Assembly: GCA_002351795.1 (NCBI GenBank)
Contig: DEHG01000106.1
Location: forward strand, 1 to 33,074
DNA length: 33,074 bases
Origin: Ruminococcaceae bacterium UBA2806
GTDB lineage: Bacteria; Bacillota; Clostridia; Oscillospirales; Acutalibacteraceae
Direction: 5' to 3'
The notes below the pieces were generated by a model. The model saw only the letters and a program-made list of their open reading frames with translations. It was not told the origin of the DNA and did no database searches. Position numbers and translations under genes: made by a program. Positions 14,947 to 23,779 of the stretch are shown in pieces (the stretch's first letter is position 1; every line of letters begins with the position of its first letter).

Positions 14947-15600
14947 TTAACAAGCTATTTCTACAATGTCCTGCGGTTTATTTGCGATAAATGCCGCACC
15001 TGATTCTTTAAGCTCGCTGACAGGACGGAAACCCCAGCTTACGCCTATGCTTGTGATACCTGCATTTGCTGCTGTCTGCATATCAATATTGCTGTCGCCA
15101 ATGTATAGACAGTCCTCTGCCTTTACATCAAGTTCTTTAAGAATAGCAAATACTGAGGTCGGGTCGGGCTTTCTGGGAAATTCATCACGCTTTCCCATAA
15201 CTTCCGCAAATTTTTTCCCCGGAAAAAGATCATTTACTATCTGTTTTGTAAAAATGTCGGGCTTGTTTGACAGTACACAAAAACGGATATTTCTTTTTTC
15301 AAGCTCATCAAGCATCTCTGGTATTCCGTCATAGGGTAATGTAAGATCTGTATTATGTTCATTATAGTATTCGCTGAAGTCGGCAAGGATCCTATTTTTG
15401 ATATCGCTGTCAGTACCCTCGGGAACGACCATAGCTCTGTCGGCAAGAACTGAAATACCGTTTCCTACCATATAACGATATTTTTCCCTGTCGTGGGTTT
15501 CAAAGCCGTTCTTTTTAAGCGCATAATTCATGGCATCCGCTAAATCGTAAAGCGAATTGATCAATGTGCCGTCAAGATCAAAAATGCAGAGTTTTGTCAT
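14947..15600 (-). CDS. HAD-superfamily phosphatase, phosphoglycolate-phosphatase-like
   Basis: A 217-aa HAD hydrolase with motif I FDLDGTLINS, motif II VLSNKPD, the motif III lysine in PRKPDP and motif IV IGDSNIDMQTA. A helical cap domain follows motif I (about residues 15-85). These features match the Gph/PpaX group, which act on phosphoglycolate or pyrophosphate, but the substrate cannot be read from the sequence. The start overlaps the stop of the upstream lipoprotein gene by four bases (ATGA), which implies coupled translation. Confidence 0.9.
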   Translation of the reverse strand: MTKLCIFDLDGTLINSLYDLADAMNYALKKNGFETHDREKYRYMVGNGISVLADRAMVVPEGTDSDIKNRILADFSEYYNEHNTDLTLPYDGIPEMLDELEKRNIRFCVLSNKPDIFTKQIVNDLFPGKKFAEVMGKRDEFPRKPDPTSVFAILKELDVKAEDCLYIGDSNIDMQTAANAGITSIGVSWGFRPVSELKESGAAFIANKPQDIVEIAC

Positions 15601-17465
15601 TCCTCAGTTTCTCCTTTTTCCTCAGGTTTTTTTCTTCTTATAATGGCTGATGTCCTTTTCTTTCCTTCATTCAGTACGGGTCTGGATTCGGAGGCGGGAA
15701 GCTCAGGTGTATTTTTGACTCTGCTTCTCATATAAAGCATGATCCCGACAGCCGTCAATACAAGTATCATCCCTATGATACAGAAAATTATTATATCTGC
15801 AATATTTGGCGCAGATACCACGAAACTGAGCTTTGCCTCTGTATTTGATATAGTAAAGCTGTATCTGCCGTCCTTATCAGGCTCACATTCGACCTTATCC
15901 TCACTGTCAATATATTGAAGCGTCAGGCTTTCCGCAAGCTCTCCGTCCGCAGGCTGAACTATGTAATTAACGGGTGTATCAATATTTTCTCCGACAAGCA
16001 GTGATGAAAGATCTACCGTATCGTCGATGATTTTCTTTGTCCGGAGAGTCATAAACGGTATTTCACTTTTTGAGGTGATAATGTTTGCGTCTCCGAAAAT
16101 ATCCGTCAGTTTTACATTTATTTCACTGTCAGAACCGCTGAAGTTTACTGTGCAGACGGAATTTCCGCCGTCAACGGTTTTTTGTGCGATTATTCCGAGC
16201 CGTTCAAAATATGACGCTGTATAATCTGTTGCCTCATAACCGTTCTTGGAAATGTCATAGATAAAGGCAATGGATTTACTGATATTATTATTGTCAAGAG
16301 GGGTTACACTTATATCAATTGATTCCGGAACATACTGTTTACCGTCATTTATCATCAGTGTAATAGACGGCGACTGGTTGTACAAAGCGACTATCTTTCC
16401 GGGATTATTTGTTTCAAGCAGGTTTGCTGCGCTTTCCCATTTCATATCAGAATAGATCCTGCATTCGTCAAGCTTTGAATTGTTTGAAAGAGAGTATGTA
16501 TATTCAACAGGAACATCACTATTGTCCGGACCGACGTATCCCGAAAAATCAAGAGATTCACAATAGCTGTTCTGGTATGCGAGCGCAGTACTTCCTACAG
16601 TCTTGTCGATATAGGTTATATCGCCGTAAACGGTTGACAAAAGTCTGTTGGTATAGCCTTCAAGCTGTTTAAGGGTGATATTTTTAAATTTAACTGTATA
16701 AAAATAATGCTCCTTTTCGAGATTCCATTCAGTATATGCGCTTTCTTCAGTAACGGAAGAAAAATACTGTTTTACCTTATCGCCGAGAGAGTCAAAGGTT
16801 TTCTGAGTTATATCAAAGGTTATTGTTCTGTCATATAAGGACTCGGTAGCTGTCGTTTTATTAAGAGTTGTTATGCTGATCTTTTCAATAGGCGAACCGC
16901 TGCGCTTATTGATCGAAATTACGGGATCTGATGTAATACTTTCTCCGTTGAATGCAACCTTTGTATCAAGCTCCTGTATCTTATGTTCGGGAATTTCAAC
17001 TCCGTCATTTTTTGCGGAATTATTTATCCATTTCATAAGCTGACTGCTCTGAAAATCCTCATCTATGCGCCAGCCTTTTGCTAAAACTGTATTTGAATTT
17101 GAAAATATTACCGAAGGTTCATTTCCTAAAAGTTCTGTAAGCTTTGATCTGTAATCGGAAATGGAAGAAAAGGAAAGAGTAAATGTATATATAAGCTTAT
17201 CATCAGCTTTCTGACTTGTGTATGTCATTGATGAAGGACAGTTTTTTCTTATGACTGCTTCAAAGCTTTCCGCAAGCTCTGATTTCGGATCAATAACAGA
17301 CGACGGATATGTAAGCTTTATTGTTCTGCTGCCGGAAAAATCAGGAGTTATGCTGAGATTTGTCATATAGTCAACAAATTCCGGTTCTTTCTTTGAGCAT
17401 GAACACAATATTATCATGACAAGCAGTGCTAAGATAACAGGTACTGCTTTTTTATATATTTTCAA
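15597..17465 (-). CDS. large lipoprotein-like protein with C-terminal membrane anchor
   Basis: A 622-aa protein I cannot assign. It starts with a signal peptide ending MIILCSC (Cys21 or Cys23 could be lipidated), has a long extracytoplasmic region rich in beta-type segments, and ends with a membrane helix (about 552-577) and a basic cytoplasmic tail. Within the outer part, segments such as LSFSSISDYRSKLTELLG and VKFKNITLKQLEGYTNRLLS look like repeated units of one fold. The start is a TTG at 17465, supported by GGAGGG six bases upstream. It heads a run with the HAD and queH genes and is divergent from the large plus-strand operon. Confidence 0.82.
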   Translation of the reverse strand: MKIYKKAVPVILALLVMIILCSCSKKEPEFVDYMTNLSITPDFSGSRTIKLTYPSSVIDPKSELAESFEAVIRKNCPSSMTYTSQKADDKLIYTFTLSFSSISDYRSKLTELLGNEPSVIFSNSNTVLAKGWRIDEDFQSSQLMKWINNSAKNDGVEIPEHKIQELDTKVAFNGESITSDPVISINKRSGSPIEKISITTLNKTTATESLYDRTITFDITQKTFDSLGDKVKQYFSSVTEESAYTEWNLEKEHYFYTVKFKNITLKQLEGYTNRLLSTVYGDITYIDKTVGSTALAYQNSYCESLDFSGYVGPDNSDVPVEYTYSLSNNSKLDECRIYSDMKWESAANLLETNNPGKIVALYNQSPSITLMINDGKQYVPESIDISVTPLDNNNISKSIAFIYDISKNGYEATDYTASYFERLGIIAQKTVDGGNSVCTVNFSGSDSEINVKLTDIFGDANIITSKSEIPFMTLRTKKIIDDTVDLSSLLVGENIDTPVNYIVQPADGELAESLTLQYIDSEDKVECEPDKDGRYSFTISNTEAKLSFVVSAPNIADIIIFCIIGMILVLTAVGIMLYMRSRVKNTPELPASESRPVLNEGKKRTSAIIRRKKPEEKGETEE

Positions 17466-17513
17466 TCTGAACCCTCCGATCTGTTTCAGAAATAATATTT
17501 ATTATCAAATACT

Positions 17514-17542
17514 ATTTTACTATTTTTTTTCCCTCTTGTAAA
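17514..17542 (-). promoter_or_regulatory. possible promoter of the lipoprotein-HAD-queH run
   Basis: On the minus strand TTTACA (17537-17542) and TAAAAT (17514-17519) are 17 bases apart. The start would be near 17507, about 40 bases before the TTG start codon. The match is moderate. Confidence 0.5.
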
Positions 17543-17758
17543 CTCAAAACTTAAAAATTATATGTATAAACCTGAAGAGACCCGTCAGCTTAATGGTCAT
17601 AATACAGTATGGCTTGTTTTGAAAGATATGACGAAAAACAGAAGGCATATATGCTTGAGGCGCTGCAATAATAGTTATCGTTTATCAGATATCAAATGCT
17701 TAATTTTTAATAAACTATAAGAAATTTTTCAATTATAGTAGCAGTACAGCGCAGATTG
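17543..17758. other. spacer between divergent operons
   Basis: No convincing gene. A 20-codon open frame (17609-17671, start MACFERYDEK) has amino-acid content like a real protein but has no ribosome site and a stop just upstream; it may be a gene remnant or chance. The right end leads into the promoter of the large plus-strand operon. Confidence 0.4.
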
Positions 17759-17767
17759 TGCTATAAT
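17759..17767 (+). promoter_or_regulatory. extended -10 promoter of the Hsp70/AAA operon
   Basis: TGC-TATAAT (17759-17767) is a perfect extended -10 element. The expected -35 position has only TAGCAG, a poor match. Transcription would begin near 17774, about 87 bases before the first ATG. An extended -10 with weak -35 suggests low basal activity or activator dependence, which is inference. Confidence 0.6.
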
Positions 17768-17860
17768 ATATAGATAAAGATGCTTGAATGTCGTATTTAT
17801 TTTGTATTTTATGACGTAAATAAGTCTGAGTTTTCCGCATTGTAAAGGAAGGTGAGGCTC

Positions 17861-19579
17861 ATGCAGGAATTTGATGCAGCAAAGGGACTTTTCCATCTGT
17901 ATTTCTCAAATGATGATGATAATTACTATAATGAAAGCTATATAAAGACAAATCAGAGCTTTGATCTGTACAACAGTCTGCTTTCCGAAAAATATGAATA
18001 TGTAATAAGCTTTTCGGGCGATGAAAGCGGCAATTGTAAAATGATAACAATGGATAATATTACCACTGAAGCGTTCAATGAAAAAAACAACAGTCTTTTC
18101 GGCGGCTTTTTCGGCGGCGGCAGAAGATCATCCGGAAGTTCTGTACCCGTAAACGAAAAAAACCGTTCAAGAAGCGGCAGAAAATCTTCAGATCTCGATC
18201 CCGGCAGCTTTGGCGAGGCTATGGATAATATTATTGCAATGATGAAAAGAAAAAATCGTGTAGCTGTCATTATGCCTATGAATATTTTTCAGACGCTTAT
18301 AAAATATCCTTCCGTTACAGATGAGCTGAAAAGAATAAGCGCAAAGAATTATCAGGATCATAACAGACACGCATTTATAATTACAGCATCATTCTATGCA
18401 AGTGAAAGCATAAGATTTTTCCGTCCGGGCGGAAATGCTCTTTTAGAGGATAATATATTTGCTGATCCTGAGCTTTTTCCGGATCTGGAGGCATATTTCC
18501 ATGATCTTTATGAAAGCTCCGCAAATTTTTATATATACGATAATCTTAAAAGCTTTTTGGGCGACAGAATAATATTCAATAATTCCCTGAGCTTTGAAAA
18601 AATACGCAGAATGATGACTCATTTTGTTTTGCAGACAGGTAAATTTGATAATATTTCTATAAACGAAATAAATTCCTTGTCTGCTGTGATCTACGCATAT
18701 TATAATTCCCCTGAATACAGGACTCATAATAATGTACCGCTTCCGGAAAATCCCAAGCGTTCTCTTGCGGCAATAGAAGAAGCTCTTTACAATAACAGGG
18801 GACTTCGTGAAAGGCTTGCGGAAATATGCGACGAATTCCGTCAGCAGCGTGATCCGTATAAATACATATGCCGTGTATATACCGACTGCATAGATGTGGA
18901 AAACGGTATCTATATGATAGGCGGCAGTGAATACAATGCCGAGCTTGGTATGCTGAGGGCAATAAAGCGTATTTATACCAATCGTTTCGGGGAAAGTCAT
19001 CCTAAGCTTGACAGAGCCATTGATATTTTTTCAAAGCCCTGTATAGACAGTGCAGTGAGTTTCAGCGCCTCAAATTTCCGCAGCAAGGTTATAGAAATGA
19101 CTCATAAAAATATAGTAAACGAGCTGACAGACTATGTTGATACAGAGCTAATAGATGCAATGCTCAGGGCGCTTGATTATTATCTTGATTATTTCCGCAA
19201 TGCTTCTCAGCTAAGGGGTGAAACGATCAGCGCAAAGGATAAATGCTTTGATTTTTATAAGGATGTAATGTCGTTTGAGGAAAGACTTTCGGGCATGAGA
19301 AAGCTGTGCAGTGAGCTTGAGCAGAGGATAGCTGCACAGGAGAGCGCAGGAGATACTTTAAGCGCAGACAATACAAGGGCATATCTGCAAAGAGTCAGTG
19401 AAAACCGTAAACAGTATGAAGCAATTGTAGATAAGGCATATCATTTGCTTTCAATACAGCTGTCTGATGAAAATGCGGTAAGCATCGTTACAAAAATAAA
19501 ATATGAAACACAGAATCTGAAAAACGCAGTAGGGACTGTGCCTGTATATACAAAAAATACTGAAAATATCATGGTCTGA
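17861..19579 (+). CDS. first protein of the Hsp70/AAA operon, family not recognised
   Basis: A 572-aa soluble protein that I do not recognise. An N-terminal domain (1-75) is followed by a Gly/Ser/Arg-rich linker (about 78-112, GGFFGGGRRSSGSS). The next part has two hydrophobic strands, RVAVIMPMN (133-141) and AFIITASF (171-178), spaced like the Walker B and sensor-1 strands of an AAA fold, but there is no P-loop and no catalytic acidic pair. The remainder is mostly helical, with heptad-like stretches near 470-550. AAAGGAAGG favours the ATG at 17861 over a GTG at 17852. It sits 21 bases before the Hsp70-like gene. It may be a degenerate ATPase or scaffold; this is weakly supported. Confidence 0.75.
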   Translation: MQEFDAAKGLFHLYFSNDDDNYYNESYIKTNQSFDLYNSLLSEKYEYVISFSGDESGNCKMITMDNITTEAFNEKNNSLFGGFFGGGRRSSGSSVPVNEKNRSRSGRKSSDLDPGSFGEAMDNIIAMMKRKNRVAVIMPMNIFQTLIKYPSVTDELKRISAKNYQDHNRHAFIITASFYASESIRFFRPGGNALLEDNIFADPELFPDLEAYFHDLYESSANFYIYDNLKSFLGDRIIFNNSLSFEKIRRMMTHFVLQTGKFDNISINEINSLSAVIYAYYNSPEYRTHNNVPLPENPKRSLAAIEEALYNNRGLRERLAEICDEFRQQRDPYKYICRVYTDCIDVENGIYMIGGSEYNAELGMLRAIKRIYTNRFGESHPKLDRAIDIFSKPCIDSAVSFSASNFRSKVIEMTHKNIVNELTDYVDTELIDAMLRALDYYLDYFRNASQLRGETISAKDKCFDFYKDVMSFEERLSGMRKLCSELEQRIAAQESAGDTLSADNTRAYLQRVSENRKQYEAIVDKAYHLLSIQLSDENAVSIVTKIKYETQNLKNAVGTVPVYTKNTENIMV

Positions 19580-19600
19580 TGAGTGTACGGGGAGATTAAT

Positions 19601-21259
19601 ATGGTAAATTTTGGAGTAGATTTCGGCAGTACCTATACGCTGGTATCACATTACCGAAGTGACAGAAATATATCGGAGGCGCTAAGCCTTGACGGAATAA
19701 GTCCTTACATTCCGTCGGTGGTTTCCTACAATACAAGGAAAAATGAATATAAATATGGTAAATCGGCAAAAAATCTCACGGGAAATAAAAATGTTATAAT
19801 TTTCAAGGCTTTCAAAATGCTTCTTAATGAACAGATGAGCGAGGAAAACCTCAGAAAAAGAAATTATGATCCTGAGAATACTCCCGAAAAGATCGCTTCA
19901 TTCTTTCTTGAAAAGGTGCTCAAAAGCGCCCTTGCAAAAACGGGCGACGATCATATCGGAAGGCTTGTCATAGGTGTGCCGGAGGTATGGGGACAAAGTC
20001 TGAATACATTTGACGGAAGGACTGCCCTGAGCAGGATATGCAGATCATTTGATTTTGTAGATAAGGCTGAGGTAGTAAGCGAGCCTGCCGCTGCGAGCGC
20101 TTTTTTTGCATATAATTATAAGATCATAAGCAAAAAAAACTTTGACGGAAGAGTTCTTCTTATAGATTATGGCGGAGGTACTCTTGATATCACTCTTACA
20201 AGGGTCGTTTCAAAGGGCGACAGCATGGAGGTCAAGGTAGAAAAGCGTGACGGCGCAGGAGAGAATATTGATAAAGAGATAGGCAATGCCGGCATAAGAT
20301 ATATGGAAAAGGTCGTGGAATGTGCGATCAGAAGATCCGGACTTTTTGAAGATACAGATAAGATAGAATATGACGGAAGCTTTCTTCGTGCGGTGGATGA
20401 GCTTGAGGAAGCGCTGATGAGCGATGCCGAAACGGTTGAGGATACATTCAAGGAGCTTGAATTCACGCCTGATGCGCTTGAAGATGAAGAGCTTTTAGAG
20501 CTTGATTATAAGGATGAATGCGTTATTGTAACATATAAGCATCTGAAGGATGTTTATGATGAGATAATATCCGGAGTTCTCAAGGAAAAGCTTGAAGCTG
20601 TTACAGCAGATACGGATACCTATGAGGATAATTTTAAGATCGGTATAGTCGGCGGCTTTGGCAATTTCTATTTAGTAAAAAAACAGATATTTGATATGTT
20701 CAGCATAAGCTCAAAGGATGAAAGGACCGAGGGCATAATAGTAAACAGTGAGGACAGAGAAAGAGCAATTTCCCTTGGAGCGTCTCTTTTGGCTGACGGT
20801 CTTATTTCCATACGCAAAACAGCGGAATTTTCGATAGGTATATATGCATTCAGTGCGGATAATACCATAGCAAAATATTATGCGATAAAATATCGTCAGG
20901 AGCTGGAATATGACAAGATATACTATGCTACTGATGCAAAGGGAAACGACGTTCCGTATTATGTGCCGAATGGTACAATAGATAAATTTCTGGTCAATTT
21001 CAGTGATAATGAAGATGATGCATTCGGCGCAAATCCGAAGGCGGAGCTTCTTGAAAAGCTGAAAAATCTTGTAGATAATGAAATGATGATGGCAACGGTA
21101 GGATTTTCAATTGATCCTACAGAGTCAATAACGATCCATATTTTTGATTATGAATGGGAAACAGGCAAGAGAAGTGAAAAGCCGGTAAAAAGTATCAGAC
21201 TTTCCACAATAAAATCAATGTTTGATGTAGTAGACCTGAACAGCGGAGGTGAAAGCTGA
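19601..21259 (+). CDS. Hsp70/actin-fold ATPase without a DnaK-type substrate domain
   Basis: A 552-aa protein whose first 400 residues are an Hsp70-type nucleotide-binding domain. Phosphate-1 is GVDFGSTYT (5-13), connect-1 is EPAAASAFF (161-169), phosphate-2 is LIDYGGGTLD (187-196) and the adenosine loop is GIVGGFGN (348-355). The last 150 residues are mixed and acidic and do not resemble the DnaK beta-sandwich substrate domain or its lid. It is therefore not DnaK but one of the specialised Hsp70-like proteins often placed beside their own targets. GGGGAG supports the ATG at 19601; an upstream GTG (19583) is less likely. Its stop overlaps the start of the coiled-coil gene by one base. Confidence 0.9.
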   Translation: MVNFGVDFGSTYTLVSHYRSDRNISEALSLDGISPYIPSVVSYNTRKNEYKYGKSAKNLTGNKNVIIFKAFKMLLNEQMSEENLRKRNYDPENTPEKIASFFLEKVLKSALAKTGDDHIGRLVIGVPEVWGQSLNTFDGRTALSRICRSFDFVDKAEVVSEPAAASAFFAYNYKIISKKNFDGRVLLIDYGGGTLDITLTRVVSKGDSMEVKVEKRDGAGENIDKEIGNAGIRYMEKVVECAIRRSGLFEDTDKIEYDGSFLRAVDELEEALMSDAETVEDTFKELEFTPDALEDEELLELDYKDECVIVTYKHLKDVYDEIISGVLKEKLEAVTADTDTYEDNFKIGIVGGFGNFYLVKKQIFDMFSISSKDERTEGIIVNSEDRERAISLGASLLADGLISIRKTAEFSIGIYAFSADNTIAKYYAIKYRQELEYDKIYYATDAKGNDVPYYVPNGTIDKFLVNFSDNEDDAFGANPKAELLEKLKNLVDNEMMMATVGFSIDPTESITIHIFDYEWETGKRSEKPVKSIRLSTIKSMFDVVDLNSGGES

Positions 21260-23268
21260 TGGATTTTCAGAGGACAAGCAGAACTCTGCGTACACTTGAA
21301 AAAAAAGATGATCTTACCCTTGAAGAAACAATGGGCATAATGACAGATATTCTTGCGGATGTTCAGGCTGTAATGGGGGTATCTCCCGATAAGCTTGATA
21401 CGGGAGATCTCAGGGCTGCGGTAACAGGGCTTTCTATGATCGGCAGGACTTTGCTTCAGGTCAAAAACACAAAATCCGATGAATTCGGAACGGCAGCCGA
21501 CAGAAAGAAGCGTCTTGATAAGATATATGACGAGGTAGAAAGCCTGTGCAATGAAACAGATAATGCAGGGGAACAGATAGAGGAACTGTCATCAAAGCAG
21601 GCAGAGCTTGAAAGTAAAAAGGCGGAGCTTGAAAAAAAGATGGATGAGGTACATTCCAAGGAACAAAGCTGTAAAAGTATGGAGGATGAAATACGCCGTC
21701 TTTCGGAAGTGGATATGGAAAAGCTCGATATTGAAAAGCGTGATATCATGAAAAAGCTTAATGATGCAAAGGAACGCTTCAATGACGAGTATAATGAAGT
21801 TGAAAGGCTGAAAGAAATATCCCGTATGCTTGAAAATGATATAGGAGATAAGACCTCGGAAGCCGACAGGCTTAAAGATGAGATCGAAAAGAAAAGAAGC
21901 AGTCTTAATGAATACGAATCAGTCTGTGTTGAATATGAAAAGAAAATAGAAAAGCTTATGGAATCGGCTGACAGTTCAAAGATACGGGCTGAGGAGCTTA
22001 AATCTCAGTATGAAAAAACACAGAACCGTATTGAAGAACTGTCCGGTGAAGAGCTTCCGGAGCTTGCTGAAAGGCTTGGAAAGATAAAATCACAGCTTAA
22101 AGCGCTGAATGATGAAAAAGAAAGCGTTATTGCCCGTATCCGGGAAAAAGAAAAGGAAAACGATCAGATAAGATCCGATATTGAGGAAAGAAAAAGAGCT
22201 GCCGAGGAGGAAACTGCCCGGAATAAGGAGATATGCGATCAGCTTGAAACAGATATATCCAATATGACAATAGAAAGAGAAAATCTGAAAAAGCGGATAG
22301 ATGAGCTGAATACTCAGATGGCGGATATTGAAAAGGAGCTAAGGGAGCTTAAAGTGCAGCTAAAGGCAAATGAGGATCTTTCACAGAATCACAGGGAGGA
22401 AATTGCCAGATACAGGGATATAACTATCCCTGCTTCAACATTGACATTGAGAAGAAGAGAACAGGCGCTTGATGAATATGCTTCAAGAAACAATGAACTG
22501 AAAATACAGATATCGGATCATGATGAAAAGATAAAAGAATATGAATCCGAGCTGCAAAAGCAGAATGAAAAGCTTGAAAAGCTCGGTCAGCAGAGAGACG
22601 GGCTTTCAGCTGAAATTGAAGAAAACAAACAAAAGCTTGCCGAAATAGGTCAGAGGATAGGAAATCTTTCCGATGAACGTCAGAAGATGATGGCGGATAT
22701 TGCCAGCAAGGAAGAACAGCTCGGAATGAGCGATATTTCAGCGCTGAAAAACAAGTATGACGATGTTTGCAGTCAGCTTAAAGAGGCTATAGATCAATCT
22801 GAAAAGCTTAATGCTGATATTAACGGTAAAAATGAGGAGCTTTCAGGTGTAAATGCTAAGAATAAGGAATTGCAGGATCGTATGCATGAGCTGTCAAAGC
22901 TGATAGACGAGGCAAAGGAAAAAAATGCTTCTCTTGAAAAAAGCCGTCAGGAGATCACATCTCATAAAGAAGCAGCTGAGAAAAAGAACAGGGAATTGAA
23001 GGAGCTGCTGTCAGCTCTTAATTCTCCTGAAATTCAGTCTGAACTGAAAAGATGTGAATGTGAGATAGAGGTAATGCAGGACGCTGTTGATAAGCTTTTC
23101 CCCGATGCAGGATTTGCATATCTCAGTCTTTTCGAGAAAAAAGATGAAGCAGAACGCAAGCGCAGGTATTTCAAGGAGGAAATAGCTAAAATACGTCAGA
23201 GGCTGGAATCCTATAAGAATGAATACAGACAGCTTACCAGAGCAATAGAAACGGGAGTGAGAAACTGA
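21259..23268 (+). CDS. long coiled-coil protein
   Basis: A 669-aa, almost wholly helical protein. From about residue 85 to 620 it shows continuous heptads rich in Glu, Lys, Leu, Ile and Arg. Breaks occur near SGEELPELAERLG and near YRDITIPASTLTLRR, which would divide the rod into three arms. There is no Walker A, ABC signature or hinge, so it is not an SMC or Rad50 protein despite that look. Start and stop overlap the neighbouring genes by one base each (TGATG), implying tight translational coupling and fixed stoichiometry. Probable structural or tethering component of the operon's complex. Confidence 0.85.
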   Translation: MDFQRTSRTLRTLEKKDDLTLEETMGIMTDILADVQAVMGVSPDKLDTGDLRAAVTGLSMIGRTLLQVKNTKSDEFGTAADRKKRLDKIYDEVESLCNETDNAGEQIEELSSKQAELESKKAELEKKMDEVHSKEQSCKSMEDEIRRLSEVDMEKLDIEKRDIMKKLNDAKERFNDEYNEVERLKEISRMLENDIGDKTSEADRLKDEIEKKRSSLNEYESVCVEYEKKIEKLMESADSSKIRAEELKSQYEKTQNRIEELSGEELPELAERLGKIKSQLKALNDEKESVIARIREKEKENDQIRSDIEERKRAAEEETARNKEICDQLETDISNMTIERENLKKRIDELNTQMADIEKELRELKVQLKANEDLSQNHREEIARYRDITIPASTLTLRRREQALDEYASRNNELKIQISDHDEKIKEYESELQKQNEKLEKLGQQRDGLSAEIEENKQKLAEIGQRIGNLSDERQKMMADIASKEEQLGMSDISALKNKYDDVCSQLKEAIDQSEKLNADINGKNEELSGVNAKNKELQDRMHELSKLIDEAKEKNASLEKSRQEITSHKEAAEKKNRELKELLSALNSPEIQSELKRCECEIEVMQDAVDKLFPDAGFAYLSLFEKKDEAERKRRYFKEEIAKIRQRLESYKNEYRQLTRAIETGVRN

Positions 23269-23753
23269 TGAAATGCAAGTTTTGCGGGAGCAATGTTCCC
23301 GGAGGAGAGATACGCTGTGAGGTATGCGGATTTACTCATGTTAATTTTACGGACGGAGACAGCTCCGGCGCACTTGAGAAGATGATCGAAAAGTATAAAA
23401 AAAGCAAGCTCGGAGGTATCAGTATTGATCTTATAAGTCACAGATATGTTATCGAAAACGGCGAATTCAAGGATTATCATACCGAATCCGTAAAGATAGC
23501 AGATGCGGTTGAGCTTGTGCCTGATAAGATAGTATGGCTGAAAAAAAGCTTTTACGGATCGGAAAGCGACAAAACGATAGTTGTTGAGGTCTGCGTCGGG
23601 AAAAATGAAAAGACCTATTACGATTTTTCATTTAATATAAAAAAGACAGATGATCTTAATATAGGCGTAAAGATGGTAAACGGTCTGAAGGCAAGGATAG
23701 CTGTCGGCAATGAGGAAAGCTATGTTTTATCGGAGGAATTTGATATTTGCTGA
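23268..23753 (+). CDS. N-terminal zinc-ribbon protein with beta-rich domain
   Basis: A 161-aa protein. The first 20 residues form a zinc ribbon with Cys3/Cys6 and Cys17/Cys20 (CKFC and CEVC). After a Gly/Lys linker (about 27-47) comes a domain of about 110 residues dominated by beta strands that I do not recognise. No membrane segment is present. The start overlaps the preceding stop (TGATG), with GGGAGTGAG upstream. Zinc ribbons of this type usually mediate protein or nucleic-acid contacts; in this operon it may serve as an adaptor, which is inference. Confidence 0.82.
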   Translation: MKCKFCGSNVPGGEIRCEVCGFTHVNFTDGDSSGALEKMIEKYKKSKLGGISIDLISHRYVIENGEFKDYHTESVKIADAVELVPDKIVWLKKSFYGSESDKTIVVEVCVGKNEKTYYDFSFNIKKTDDLNIGVKMVNGLKARIAVGNEESYVLSEEFDIC

Positions 23754-23779
23754 TATCGCAGAATATTAAGGAGAATAAA

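Noticed and set aside
17609..17671. 20-residue peptide gene upstream of the Hsp70/AAA operon
   Set aside because: It has no ribosome site and lies upstream of the predicted transcript start; it may be a gene remnant.
18443..19000. 185-codon minus-strand frame opposite the first operon gene
   Set aside because: It is antisense to a well-supported gene with good start context, and its content is typical of a shadow frame.
19601..21259. Housekeeping DnaK
   Set aside because: The C-terminal region does not match the substrate domain and lid, connect and phosphate motifs differ in detail, and no grpE or dnaJ is adjacent.
21259..23268. SMC or Rad50 ATPase for the long coiled-coil protein
   Set aside because: No Walker A, ABC signature or hinge domain is present; only the heptad repeats resemble those families.
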